From Plantago ovata (lineage: Eukaryota; Streptophyta; Magnoliopsida; Lamiales; Plantaginaceae), in NCBI GenBank assembly GCA_028274465.1, contig CM051458.1:77520085-77584084 (forward strand): 64,000 bases of DNA, written 5' to 3'. Below the pieces are notes generated by a model that saw only the letters and a program-made list of their open reading frames with translations, had not been told where the DNA came from and made no database searches. How positions within the stretch are numbered: position 1 is the first letter of the stretch; each line of letters starts with the position of its first letter. This document shows, one piece after another, positions 12,381 to 23,699 of the stretch. The position numbers were made by a program, and so were the translations under genes.

Positions 12381-12769
12381 CTAGAAAGAATGAGCAATTT
12401 GAGTCATAAGATACATTGCCAGTAGAATCAAATTAACAGCCACAAGCACTTGTATGACATTCATGTAGTTTGATAGAAGTCCATGTTGCCTTCCGTGTTG
12501 CCTCTCATTCATGTAGACATTTGCTTTGTTGATGAAATCTGGCAGATTTGATGAGTTGGAGGCGGTTCTTTGTGGCACATGCGTAGTGTTGTTTCCTTGC
12601 TGGACGCCTTCATCCTCAATATCATCCCAATGACAGAATCCATGTGTTTTGCAATTCCAAAAAAATCTTCCGTTACTCGTAACAACAAGAACGGTGCGCT
12701 TGCGCAACTCGGATAATAACATATTGGACGACCGCGCCAATAGTTCTTATTGGAAGAAGAATCCCCCAT
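12381..12769 (-). pseudogene. GRF zinc-finger / membrane-anchor ORF of MULE-A, one frameshift
   Basis: Minus strand, convergent with MURA-A and 250 bp from its stop. It starts MGDSSSNKNYWRGR and, after a frame jump near 12710, continues ELRKRTVLVV...RFFWNCKTHGFCHWDD. This matches the GRF-type zinc finger (two N-terminal cysteines, then a C-x-C or C-x4-C pair and a W-D ending), common in small plant proteins of the At4g04775-like type. The C-terminus has a hydrophobic segment (VLVAVNLILLAMYLM), so membrane association is possible. The frameshift falls in the first cysteine pair, so this copy is probably inactive. A role in MULE biology is inference from position inside the inverted repeats. 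Confidence 0.6.
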
Positions 12770-13155
12770 AAGTATTAGTAGTTAAAATGGTGTGTGTGAT
12801 AGTGTAATGTGGGTGAAATATGGAGGAAGAGAATACATATATAGTGCCAAAAGGCCTCCCAACGGCTACTTTTTTTTTCAAATTCTAATTACATTTTAGG
12901 GCCTAACGGCTATTTTCTGAATTTACGAGGGTTTTTAAAAATTATTATTTTTATGTTAACATTCAATTACATTTTAGTCCCACATGTGATATCCACGTGA
13001 TGTTTCTTGCGCCAAAAATATAAGGCTTGTTTGATTCCTCATTTCTGGAATTTGGCTGTGACGCTCTAAGCCTGTGTTGGTCAAAATCGTGCTCTAATTT
13101 GTAATTGTTCATCTAAGGGGCCCTTTCCTAATATTAGAGCATCTAAGGGGCCCTT

Positions 13156-13309
13156 ATAAAGTTATGGGCCCTAAATCTAATTTTAACTCAATTATTGATT
13201 TCCATCAAATGAAATGTCCTTGACAATAGTAAATCAAATGTTATCAATCCAATTGACATTTAATTTACCCTAATGCTTAATCGGGAGAATCATCACCTAG
13301 GTGTATATG
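13156..13309 (-). repeat. Copia-like LTR fragment between MULE-A and MULE-B
   Basis: AT-rich non-coding piece. Its end (CACCTAGGTGTATATG) appears to continue at 32543 (TGTATATGACCCATAGGCCC), on the far side of MULE-B, which suggests that MULE-B split one LTR. Confidence 0.45.
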
Positions 13310-13611
13310 CATAAAATTACATAAAGCAACCACTTGAGGGCACCTAATTGCTAAAAAAGCTTGTTTAAATAACTAGTTACAAATAAGGTCATTCTAATAT
13401 TTTGGGGCCCTAATTTCGCTCATTCTTTCCAATTGTACCCCTGCCGCCTTTCTTCCTCTGCAAGCCAGCATATAAAAACGCGTTTTCTGTATTTCAATCT
13501 CATTTATTGCTCTCTCAGCTCGAAATCAAATTTCGTTCCATTTTCGTTCGACTTTTTTCCTTTTTTAAGCTTGAAATCGTGAATCTACTGCGTTTCTTCG
13601 TGTTTTTTGCT

Positions 13612-16600
13612 ATGGATTTGTTGATTTCGTTGAAATCGAAAGGTTTGTGTTATGCGTGGATGGTGAATGGTGAAATTTCCTTTTCTGAATTGCTTGATGT
13701 TGCTGTGTCTAAGCTGAATCTGAATGATTTGGATTCTACTCAGTTCCAGTATTGGATCGGTGAGAATCGATATATTGTTTTCAGTGATGACAATTTGAAA
13801 GCTATGATTATGCTCTATTCTGCCAATGGTATGAAATTTGTTAATATGGATGTTTTGGTTGGGTTGGCTGATGATTGCGTTGAAAAACCTGTGAAACGAG
13901 CTAGATTGAGCATTGATGGTGAGGGCAGTGGTAGCAAAACTGGTGACAGTAGATCTGTGTTGTTTGAAACTAGGGTTTCAGTGGATGAAACTAGCTTTGG
14001 TGTTGATACTAGGCCTGATCTGCTTGAAACTAGGGATACTATTATTTCTCTGGTTGAAACTAGGACTGAGATGTTTGAAACTAGTGATAAATTGGTTGAA
14101 ACTAGTTGTGGTGTGGTTGAAACTAGTGTTGGCATGGATGAGAATAGGGGAAGTAGGATTGCTGTGTTTGAAACTAGTATTGGGAGGTCTGAAACTAGCT
14201 CTGGTGTTGCTTTAACTAGGTGTGGTGGTATTGCATTGGCTGAAACTAGGCTTGAAACTAGGGCTGGTGGGTCTGGAACTAGTGGTAGTAGGCCTAGTGG
14301 GTCTGAAATTAGGCTTGAAACTAGGGTTTCATGTTCTACGGTTGGTAAGGTTGTTTGTGCAGGTCCTAGCAGGTTTGCTTCTGAGGTGATTGTGGCTGAA
14401 ACTATTGAGGATCCCCTAGTTTCAGGTCATGCTGCGCTGGTTTCAACTGATGTTCCTTTTAATAATAATGTCAATGATGTTGCTATTTATGGAGATGTGC
14501 CGCAGGCTAGGGAGAATGTGTTGTTGTCTCAAGGGAGGCATAGGGAAATTAGGGAGGTTGGGCAGTCGTTTCCTGGAGGTGTGAAGGCCTTTAGGATTGC
14601 TCTTGCTAAGTTTTCGATTGCACTTGGTTTCAGGCTTAAGATTGTTAAGAATAATCCGCAGAAACTTAGAGCTATTTGTAGCAAACATGTTGTTGATGGG
14701 TGTCAATGGATGGTTTGCGGATTGCTTTATAGTGCTAATGGCTGGTTTTACATTAAGGATTTGGTGAATGAACATACATGTGTGCTTTCGCCTCTTCTCG
14801 ATAAAGGTGATCTGTTAGCTGCTACACTTATGGCGGATTTGATCAGGGATTCGATGACTATCACCTCTGCTACTGGTGGCAGTGAGATAAAGAAATTCTT
14901 CTGGGATTTATACAAGATAGAGGTTTCGTATAGCAAGGCTTATAGGGCATTGGAGAAGGTTCGAACTGATGTTTTTGGGGAATACCATCTGTCATTCGAT
15001 GAGCTTGAGTGGTACTTGGAGGCCCTGAAGCGCACGAATCCTGGTACTTATGTTGATCACAATGTGAGTGAGTCCGATAACCGTTTCAAGAGGTTGTTCA
15101 TATGCTTTGCTGGTTGCATGGAGGGATTCGACCACTGCCGTTCTATTCTCTTTCTTGATGGTGCTCATCTGAGGTCTAGATTTAAAGGGTGTTTGTTAGC
15201 TACTACCGGGAAAGACGCAAATGATGGTATGCCTTTCTTTTTATTCTCTTTGTGCTCTGAAACTAGCCTTTTTGTGTGAGCTGAATCTAGCACTTTACTA
15301 GCATTTTGGTCTTGAAAAACTAGCATTCTACTAGCATTTTGGTCTTGAAACTAGCATTTTGGTCTTTGAAACTAGCTTTCTTGGTGTTGAAACTAGCATT
15401 CTGGTCTTGAAACTAGCATTTGGGTATCTGAAACTAGCTTTGATGTCCCTGAAACTAGCATTAATATCCCGGAAACCAGTTTATTTTTGTGTTTTTTATC
15501 AGGTGTATTCCCGTTTGCCTTTGCAATTGTCGATGCAGAAAACAATGAAAACTGGTTGTGGTTTTTGGAGAACCTAAACCAGGTTTTGAGAGAGAATAGG
15601 GTGATTGCGATGATATCTGACCGTGCACACGGGCTAATCTAGGGTATCCCAGCCGTTTTTGGTGAGAGAGCTCACCACTTTTACTGCCTTGAGCACCTGA
15701 AGAGAAATTTGAGAGATTCTTTTGGGAAGTGTCGCATAGAGCGTAGTTTGAGGGAGACGTTTGTGTTCCACCTGAGTGAGTGTGCTTATGCTGTGAGTGA
15801 TGATCTGTTGCAAGAGAAGCTGGATATGTGGCGTGAGGAAGGGTCACATGCTCTTGTTAGTTTCATTGATAGCGTCCCACTTGATCATGGGACAAATGCA
15901 TTATCTCCTCCGATTCGCTATGGCGAGATGTTTTCGAATGTAGCTGAGTCTTTCAATTCGTGGATCGAAGCAGGCTGTGGTCTCCCTGTGAAGCATCTGA
16001 TTGAATTTATACGTGAGAAGGTCATGGTTCTTTTTGAGAAGAGGAGGAACCAGTCTCTAATCTGGAATGGCGTTCTATGTCCCGAAAGGGATAAGAAGTT
16101 CAGGGATATGGTGAGTGAGAGTCAGCACTGGGTGACTGTGACATCGAATGTTAATGTTGTGAGTGTGCATTCTAATCCCAGCGTCACAGTCGATCTGGAT
16201 GAACGTACTTTCTCTTGCAGGTTTGTATTTCTTATTCATTTCTGGAATGAAACTAGCTCTGAAACTAGGTTTTTTTTTTTTGTTGAATGAGGTCCTGAAA
16301 CTAGCATTTTAGCACCTGAAACTAGTTTAATGATGTCTCCCTGAAACTAGTGTTTTATTGTGTTGAATTTAGTGGCTGAAACTAATGTTTTTCTTTGATG
16401 CAGGTGGTGGACAGTTAATGGTTTTCCTTGTGCACAAGTTGTTGCTGCGATGAAGAGGTCGAGGATCAGGATGGATGATTTCATTGACACATATTTCCAT
16501 GTTACTTCATACATGACATCGTATTACTTCCCCATCTTCCCTGTGTCGTCCATGTTGAAGCACCAGATATGCATGGACCGATTACCAAGAGGCCTCGTGG

Positions 16601-16715
16601 GCGCCCGAAGAGTAAACGTATCAGGTCTAGGGGTGAGGTGATGCAGACGAAGCGATGTGGACGTTGTGGTCGTAGTGGGCACAATAGGAAAACATGCACT
16701 GCTCCTATTTCTTGA
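13612..16715 (+). pseudogene. MURA transposase of MULE-B, with an in-frame stop and a frameshift
   Basis: Exons 13612-15226, 15503-16220 and 16404-16715, GT-AG and in phase. Start chosen at MDLLISLKSKG, after a 5' leader. N-terminal region (to about 13870), then a low-complexity stretch of FETS/LETR units encoded by the GAAACTAG word, MuDR DNA-binding region (from about 14570; C-x-W core at VDGCQWMVCG), and a DDE core (ILFLDGAHLR; MISDRAHG; NVAESFNSWIEA). Breaks: TAG at 15640-15642, four codons after the second catalytic Asp (related MURA proteins usually have Gln there); in the SWIM finger (FSCRWWTVNGFPCAQ) the final zinc-binding His is Gln; a frame jump near 16540 precedes the RPRGRPKSKR basic stretch and the CGRCGRSGHNRKTC knuckle. 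Both introns contain GAAACTAG copies. Confidence 0.8.
13966..14345 (+). repeat. GAAACTAG array inside the transposase exon
   Basis: About 12 exact copies of GAAACTAG plus several one-base variants, spaced 9-45 bp, nearly all in the same reading frame so that they encode Glu-Thr-Ser or Glu-Thr-Arg. The copies sit between the N-terminal domain and the DNA-binding domain, where sequence is least constrained. One reverse-orientation copy (CTAGTTTC) is at about 14407. Confidence 0.9.
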
Positions 16716-17388
16716 AGGAGTTATGTTTCCTGTCTTGTTGTTCTTGGTTCTGAAACTAAAGATTTTTCGACTCTTTTTGGTTATGCATTTTGATATTTTG
16801 TATGTTTGATCATTTATTACCTCAGAACTTTTTAGTACTGTGTTTTATCGGATCGTATCTTTATGAGACAATTAATTTCATTCATTTTTTTGTGTTTTGA
16901 TCTGTGTTATGTTATACAATCCTGAAACTAGGGTCTTATGATCCTTTGAAACTAGCATTTTTAGGGTTTTATGATCCTTTGAAACTAGCATTTTTAGTTG
17001 TGAAACTAGCATTATGAGCAGCCGAAACTAGCTGAAACTAGCAATACATTTTGGGGTGAAGGGTTCATGTCACTTGCAGCTATCTGAAACTAGCTGAAAC
17101 TAGCTTTTTTAGTTGTGAAACTAGCATTACGAGCATCTGAAACTAGCAATACATTTAGAGAAACTAGTTCATATCACTTGCAAACACATGATATTCAACA
17201 AACAAACCAGAGTACATCACACACATACTAGCAATTAACGTGATACCCTACGAACTAATCATTGTTCATAACGACATACTTCAAATATAATACTACTAGT
17301 AATAATAATAATTGTTTATACGTGATTCAACATACTACACAGCTACGACACTGATTAAGCTAACTAAACACCCCATAGCAACACTTTT

Positions 17389-19437
17389 TCACCGCGCTTC
17401 TTCATCCAATGTCTCCTGGCTGAGATCGTACCTTTTTCCTTCATAGAGGAACGTCCTGATGATTTGTGCTCTGTACCGACAACATTCTTCGAACGAGAAG
17501 ATATGATCTTCAGCACCTGTTGATTTTATGCTCCAGACCTCATTGCCATTCACTCTGGCGTCGATGATCTTGAGGATCATTATACCTCATTCGACTCCTA
17601 CTTGTTGTGGGCAATCATCATGGTCCTCGGATGTGAATGAAATATCTCTGAATCTCTCGTAGTAGCTGTCAGCATCTTCATCACCAACCGGATTGTCCAT
17701 TCTTGTCGTTGTGATTCTCTCGACAAAGTTGTGCTGTGGGAAATTGTAAATGTAAGGAAAGGGCTTTTTAGATTTCATAAATGATCATGAAACTAGCTTT
17801 TATGTGGCCTGAAACTAGCATATTACCAGTTGAAACTAGCAAAATATGGCAATGAACCTAGCCTTAATTACCAAACAGTCATATAGAATGTAAAAATACA
17901 CACACATACCACTTTTTCACTTGCTATGTAGTATTCGTCAGAGTTGTCTGCTGTGTACCTGAGAGTGTTGTAAAGGCGGAACTGTGATGTTGTTGTTTCC
18001 AACTCAAGTAGCACCCAATGGCCTTTAATGATCAGCGGGAAGAATATCACCTCTTCAACTGTGAGTTTTTTGAGTTTTGGGATTACTCCATTGAGCACTT
18101 TCTCTTCCTCTGCTGGGGTCATTTCGTAGCTGAGCATTTCATGCATACATTTTTGTTTCTTCTTTTAATTAGGTGTCATTCTTTTTTTGTTAATGCAATG
18201 TTTAGTTCGTGGACTTACATAAAGCAGTGAGTCGAAAAAACCAAACTTGTTCTCCTTTGCCTTTTCATTTGCTTGATCCACCAGACGATTCCCCCATAGA
18301 TCTACTGTCTGCATTTAAAACGAAGTCGTTATTTTTCTTTTTATGAAACTAGCATTGATGTGTATGAAACTAGGTAATTGTAGTGTGAAACTAATTTTTT
18401 AACTATACAATGCTTTTAAAGTAACAGAAAATCAAATGAAACTAGCATTTTATACCCTATAAACTCCTGAAACTAGCATATATTGACATGAAACTAGCAT
18501 ACCGTGCCATGAAACTAGCATTTTTTCACCATACAATATCATGAAACTAGGAGACAACCTCATGAAACTAGCTTTTCATATCACACAATGTCCTGAAACT
18601 AGCATTTTAAGTCCCAGAATGGCCTGGAACTAGCATACAATGAACAGTTTTTCCCTTACCACACTGCTTATGCAGTCTTCTCTGATCAGGTATGCTACTT
18701 CCTTCATCGTCATCCTCTCTGTTCCTTTCTCGTATATCCAACAACTGTTTTTTTCGGAAACAAGAAAGTATTATCAGATCACATAGACACAGTAATTAAT
18801 ATAAGTGACTTTTTTTATATGATTTTAAGTGATGAGCATGCTGACCTCTTTGTGTTGTAGATGTTTATCTTGACCAACCTATCTCTGTCATTCTGGTCGA
18901 GGTACTTTGTTGTCATGCACTTGTTGTCGAAGGTGAGTCCTTCAACTTTACTGCTTGACTTGTGGTATTGGGCTGCCATTCCTGAGATGCTCTTGTCGGG
19001 GTTGTTGATTTGTTCCCCAGTCAACTCAACCGAGCTCTGCGACGCCGAAACTAGCATATCCTGACTCAATTGTTCCTGTGAAGATAGAAAAATTGCATCC
19101 GACATCTTCAAATCTTGCACGAACTGATCCTGAGAAGAGACGACCATTGTTGTGTCATGTGATGTCTTCATCTTCTTTTTATTGTCATTGTAGACAAACT
19201 GATCGTCCCTCTTCACCGGTTGTCGATCTTTTTGATTTATTCTCTACACGTACGATGCTGGTTTCGATGTAGTGACAGGAATTGCTTGTATTGGTGTGTT
19301 GCTGTCATCTACATCGTCATCAACATCGTCGTGTTGTTGTTGTTGTGCCCTTCCTCCTCTCCTTCCTCTTCCCCTTCCTGTCCTTGCTCTCCCTCGCCCC
19401 CTGCCCCTTTCTTGTGTGTCTCTGTTGGTATCATGCA
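17389..19437 (-). pseudogene. ULP-like cysteine protease of MULE-B, 3' half (catalytic domain), dead
   Basis: Minus-strand exons 19437-18846, 18744-18660, 18308-18219, 18129-17910 and 17733-17389, GT-AG. This half starts in the middle of a codon series continued from 29284 across the retroelement. It encodes an RGR-rich stretch, a linker, and a Ulp1/C48-type peptidase of the kind carried by KAONASHI MULEs. The catalytic His is in the segment IIKGHWVLLELE; the expected Asp position reads LYNTL (Asn). In the active-site segment QQVGVE-stop-GIMI, the codon where the catalytic Cys is expected is TGA (17587-17589). Another in-frame stop is TAG at 19244-19246. Family role (known): cleavage of SUMO-like conjugates; this copy cannot do so. 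Confidence 0.8.
19433..19437. repeat. Target-site duplication ATGCA (left)
   Basis: ATGCA precedes the 5' LTR and is repeated at 29279-29283 after the 3' LTR. Removing the element and one copy rejoins the ULP exon in frame (MVH, then DTNRD). Confidence 0.93.
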
Positions 19438-20818
19438 TGATGAACGTATTTTTGACGCGTTCATCTTGTCTTTTTTACCTTCTTTTGCTATCTTCTAGCC
19501 TTGTTTTTTGGTTAGTTTTGTAGAATAGTGTCACGTTTTGTGTTTTCTGCATTTTCAGGCACTTAGGTACGAAACGGCATTTTTGGAGCTAAAAACAAGC
19601 CCTTTTGATGGAAAAGATGGCCCCGTTGAAGTTCCCCAATCTCCGTGGCTTGTTCGTAAGTGTTTGAGTATCAATAAGCATCGAGAAGGATGAGTCCAAG
19701 GCACCCGAGGGTCGTGCGAGGGCAAAAAGATTGAGTTTGAAGACAAAAATCTGCCCAGGAGCCAAGCTAAGTGCCTGGAATAGTGAAGCGCTCCGCTTCA
19801 ATTTCCAGGAGCTTTGGCACAGAAGCCAAGCGAAGCGCTTGGAGTGCCAAAGCGCTTCGCTTGCCAAGCGGTCCGCTTGGCAGCGGTTACGTTTTCGGAT
19901 TTTCCTTCTTAGATCTGATCTTTGGTCATTTTTTGAATATCTTTTGAACTGTAACTTCGTTTTGGAGAGCTCCTAAGCCCCAAAACTCAGAGAAAACTCA
20001 TATTACTTTGTATTTTAGCTTGGGATTCAAGGTTTTGATTGGGATTCATCCTTTGTAATCATCTACGGAGAGGTTTTCTTTGATTTCCACCGATTAGTGA
20101 CAGCTTTGGTGGTAACTCGTATCACTCTCTTGTCTTGTAGTTTGATATGATATATTCTGATTATTATTCATATGAATTGATGTCTATGTTGATGAATATG
20201 AGTAGCTAAATCTTTTGTGTTGGTGGTAGAATGTAGAATATGCATGCTATGGGTTATGTTTATGCTTACATGAGATTGTGATTCAATCTTCCTGCAAATT
20301 CCTTCATATGATTCTTAGTTGCCTATAAAATATATTCGAATTGAGTATAGTGACAAACTCTTGGTCAATGAAAGCTATAGGATTGTATGTTAGGGATTTG
20401 CAGCATGCTAGATAAATGGTGTTAGTGACAAGCACCTCTAAAGTATTGATAGTGGTCTTTTATGATGTGTGTCTTAAAGTTACCTAGACGAGTTTCTTAG
20501 CAGACTCGATCGAAGGTTTTACGCACTGAACTTGTGAGCATATTCGTAACCCATGCATGTGTATTTGATTTCTACCACCAACCGTCTTCCAAACTTGATT
20601 TACAACAATCTGATTTCTCATTGCTTTGATCAAAGGAAACGATTCTATAAACATTTGAACTCGTTGACTGAAATTACTAGCAAAAACCTCAAGCAAAGCC
20701 ACGTTAGGTCCCGATAGAACGACACTCGGGGACAACTTGCCATTGCACTCTAGTTTGTGTAGTGATAAGTGTTCTTAGGCTTTTAAACAAATTTAATTGG
20801 TGAAAAACGACATCATCA
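19438..20818 (+). repeat. 5' LTR, 1381 bp
   Basis: Begins TGATGAACGTATTTTTGACG and ends CGACATCATCA. Contains at about 19785-19890 a set of palindromic words such as AAGCGAAGCGCTTGG and AAGCGGTCCGCTTGG. Compared with the 3' LTR it has an extra CCACC at about 20576. Confidence 0.95.
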
Positions 20819-20820
20819 AT

Positions 20821-20839
20821 TTGGCGCCGTTGTTGGGGA
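20821..20839 (+). other. Primer-binding site, tRNA-Asp type
   Basis: TTGGCGCCGTTGTTGGGGA starts two bases after the 5' LTR. It matches the 3' end complement of plant tRNA-Asp (TGGCGCCGTTGCCGGGGA) except for one or two changes, as in Athila-type elements. Confidence 0.8.
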
Positions 20840-20853
20840 CTTAACTCCTTTGG

Positions 20854-23268
20854 TTGGTGTTTTTGTTTTGGTTTTTTCAGCCAACATCTCTTCTTTGTCT
20901 CATTTCTGTTTTTGTTTCCTTTTGCTTGAGATACTCACTATCTTGTATTTCAGGTGAGTGCTTGCCTAGAACCCGAACGGGTGGACCTATTACTGAACCT
21001 TTTTTAGACGAGATCGATCGTTTGTTTCAAAGGAGAAGGAGGAATTTGAATCTCGAATTTGAAGGAGTAGAATCTAGAGCTTCCACTTCTGATATTCGAG
21101 AAGAGTCTTCTTCTTATCTTTTGGAGCCAATACTTGAATCTGTTTACATGGAAGGTGGAATGGCGGAGAGACCTATACGTACACTTACTAAGCCTACGGT
21201 TGGGGCTAGAGGACCAGCAATTGTCCTCAATGATGCCACAAGGAACTTGGAGATCAAGAATCACATGTTCCAACAACTTCCCAAATTCTATGGGATGGCT
21301 AATGAGGACGTGATTGGGTACTTGAATGAGCTCGAGAATTTTGTTCTCCATCTTGGGCGACCAGGGGCTGGTGTTACGGATGATGATCTCCGAAAGAAGG
21401 TCTTTTCTATGGGGCTAGGTGATCGTGCAAAGGCTTGGCTTAATACTTTGGAGGCCGGGTCTTTGAGAACATGGGATCAATGTTTTGACAAGTTCATGGA
21501 GCGTTACTACCCCGCTTCCAAGACAATGGCTATGAAGAGCCAAATTAGCTCCTTCGAGCAGAGGTACGATGAGCCTTTCCACGAGGCCTATGATCGTTTC
21601 ATGGGGTTGCATCATCGATGCCCACATAACGGGTATGAAAAAGGTCAGCTTCTCCAATTCTTTTACAACGGTTTACATCCTGAGATTCAATCTCAAGTGG
21701 ATAGTATTTGTGGAGGTAGTATGGGGGAGTTGCTTCCTTCTCAAGCCCAAGTGAAGCTGGACATGATGTACTGGAATTCCCAAAACCGGAATGTGAGGGC
21801 TCGTGTGCTCCAAAAGGAGCAAAGAGGTGAAGCCAAGGTAGTAGTAGAACAAAATGCCTTCGATGGGTTCGCCCATGAAGTGAAGCAAGCTTTGAGGCAA
21901 AGCGTTCCTTCTCCTTCTACGGAAGTTTGTGGTGTGTGCAAGAACTATGGGCACCCGGCCTACTTATGCCGTTCTGAATTTGCTAGAGAGCAATATATCA
22001 CGAATGATGTCCGTCAAGAAGTATATGCTGCTGAGGGACAGCAAGTAATTGGAGATGTGAACTACGGGCAAGGTTATGGCAATGTGAGGCCACAAAACCG
22101 TGGACCCCGAGGTGGGTACCAGAATCAAGGCAACCGTGGTTATCTTCATAACCCGGATCAAAATGCCTATGGGCCTAATCAAGATAGAAGTCGTCTCAGC
22201 TATGGGAACAATTGGTATGAAGGAGCACCGCCTTCTAATCCTACACCTCCACCTCCGGTTGCTAGTTCAGGACCGCAAGGTGGAGGGGTGCTCCCTTCTC
22301 CTCTTGTTACTTCACTCAATGATCTGGTTATGAAGACGAACAAATTCATGGAGCATTACTATCGTAATGAGGCTACTAACAATCAACGCTTTGAGAAGCT
22401 TGAGGCTAGTAGTAGCAGCCTCCATAAGAAGCTACAAGAGCTTATAGATCGAGGGGCTAGTAGAGAGCAAGGGAAGTTTCCCGGAAACACGGAGAAAGCC
22501 ATGGCTATAACCGTGGTGACTGATTTGCCCGTGGAGATCACGGTTGTGAGAGACAATGCACGAGTTGAGGTGCCAAGTTGCAACATAACTGAAACTTGCA
22601 AGGTGAGTGAGGAGGTTGAGACTCCTAAGGTGGTTATGGAAGAGGAAGTTGTCGCACAATCTGATGCGATAGTTGAAGAGGTGAAAGAAAAATCATCGTC
22701 TGAGGATGAGATGGTGGATATGGTGGAAGTTCCCATCCAAGAGAGCTTTGATGTTGAAATCGGCTTGGGTAAGAAGGATGGAATAGTGGCAACTCTAGAC
22801 ACGGGAGCGGGTGTGAATGTTATACCCTTGAACGTGTATGAAGAGTCGGGTTTGTCTGGCTTGAGACCTATGAAATGCATGGTGCAATTAGCGGATGGGT
22901 CCATGAAAAAGCCGTTGGGTGTGATAGAGAACTTGGCGGTGAGGGTTGCCGGTGTAGAGGTGAAGACTAATTTCATCGTTATGCCTACATCTTCTGCTAA
23001 GCTCAAGGATGTGGTTCTCTTGGGTAGAGCCTTCATCAACAAAGTACATATGGTGATAGACATATACCGTCGTACATGTAGCTTCGAGGTAAATGGCAAG
23101 CAACATACGTTGCGAGCCATAATTAATTCATGTGTTTATGTTGATACTAACGAACTTGTAGGATTCTTTGGTTCTCTTTATGTTCGTCAAGATGTGCAGG
23201 GACTTGGTGCTTTGAAGATCACTTGGACGGGGAAGTCTAGTACCCGATGCAAAATTGATCCCGCATGA
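20854..23268 (+). CDS. Retrotransposon Gag with C-terminal retropepsin-like domain
   Basis: The longest reading is 804 residues. The first ATG (20854) opens a hydrophobic leader that may be untranslated; ATG 21148 (MEGGMAERP) is a likelier start. Gag capsid region at about 21240-21780 (FYGMANEDVIGYLNELENF; ERYYPASK), a zinc-knuckle-like CGVCKNYGHPAYLC at about 21928, a Gly/Asn/Tyr-rich stretch, a coiled-coil-like segment, and an aspartic-protease fold with the active-site triplet in ATLDTGAGVNVIP (about 22790) and the downstream LGRAFI segment. Gag packages the RNA and the protease would process it. The frame is uninterrupted; no RT follows. The stop at 23268 falls where pol would continue in a complete element. 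Confidence 0.9.
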   Translation: MVFLFWFFQPTSLLCLISVFVSFCLRYSLSCISGECLPRTRTGGPITEPFLDEIDRLFQRRRRNLNLEFEGVESRASTSDIREESSSYLLEPILESVYMEGGMAERPIRTLTKPTVGARGPAIVLNDATRNLEIKNHMFQQLPKFYGMANEDVIGYLNELENFVLHLGRPGAGVTDDDLRKKVFSMGLGDRAKAWLNTLEAGSLRTWDQCFDKFMERYYPASKTMAMKSQISSFEQRYDEPFHEAYDRFMGLHHRCPHNGYEKGQLLQFFYNGLHPEIQSQVDSICGGSMGELLPSQAQVKLDMMYWNSQNRNVRARVLQKEQRGEAKVVVEQNAFDGFAHEVKQALRQSVPSPSTEVCGVCKNYGHPAYLCRSEFAREQYITNDVRQEVYAAEGQQVIGDVNYGQGYGNVRPQNRGPRGGYQNQGNRGYLHNPDQNAYGPNQDRSRLSYGNNWYEGAPPSNPTPPPPVASSGPQGGGVLPSPLVTSLNDLVMKTNKFMEHYYRNEATNNQRFEKLEASSSSLHKKLQELIDRGASREQGKFPGNTEKAMAITVVTDLPVEITVVRDNARVEVPSCNITETCKVSEEVETPKVVMEEEVVAQSDAIVEEVKEKSSSEDEMVDMVEVPIQESFDVEIGLGKKDGIVATLDTGAGVNVIPLNVYEESGLSGLRPMKCMVQLADGSMKKPLGVIENLAVRVAGVEVKTNFIVMPTSSAKLKDVVLLGRAFINKVHMVIDIYRRTCSFEVNGKQHTLRAIINSCVYVDTNELVGFFGSLYVRQDVQGLGALKITWTGKSSTRCKIDPA

Positions 23269-23449
23269 GCTAAAACGAGTCGAGCCAACGACTTTTAAAC
23301 GAAGGCGCTTCTCGGGAGGCAACCCGAGGTTGTAGGTACTTGCATATAGATTAGAAGCACGTTTAAATTTTGTTTTGTTATTTAGACAAGGTTTTTGGGG
23401 TGAAAATTTAGCAAAAGTTGAAAAAAAAAATGGATTTGGGAGCTTCAGG

Positions 23450-23665
23450 TCCCAAGCGAACCGCTTGGAAAGCCCAAGCGGTCCGCTTGGATTTCCAGTA
23501 AGAATTTCATTCTTACTGGAAATCCAAGCGAAGCGCTTGGCACGCCCAAGCGGTCCGCTTGAATTTCCAGTAAGAATGAAAATTCTTACTGGAAATCCAA
23601 GTGGAGCGCTTGGGAGTCCCCAAGCGGACCGCTTGCAAAGCGCTTCGCTTGGCTTTCCTTAAGAA
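23450..23665. repeat. Palindromic AAGCGnnnCGCTT repeat cluster 1
   Basis: At least eight copies of palindromic words of the type AAGCGGTCCGCTT, AAGCGAAGCGCTT and AAGCGGACCGCTT, alternating with inverted copies of TTTCCAGTAAGAAT / ATTCTTACTGGAAA. The whole stretch can fold into nested stem-loops. Related words occur in both LTRs and at 26073-26222. Confidence 0.85.
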
Positions 23666-23699
23666 AGCAAGCGGGGCACTTGTGTTTCAAAGCCCCCCA

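Larger units (their letters stand above)
7783..13155. mobile_element. Mutator-like element A (MULE-A), about 5.4 kb
   Basis: The ends are long imperfect inverted repeats. The left (7783-7855) contains CCTAATATTAG, AAAGGGCCC and AACAATTACA in that order, and the complement of 13080-13155 contains the same words in the same order and spacing (about 70 bp). Inside are a multi-exon MURA transposase gene on plus and, convergent with it, a small GRF zinc-finger ORF on minus, an arrangement that recalls mudrA/mudrB of maize MuDR. I could not identify a 9-bp target duplication, so the exact borders are uncertain by a few bases. Confidence 0.85.

Noticed and set aside
22383-23120. 245-codon open frame on minus opposite gag-protease
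   Set aside because: Shadow of the plus-strand Gag frame; Ser/Thr-rich with no recognisable family.
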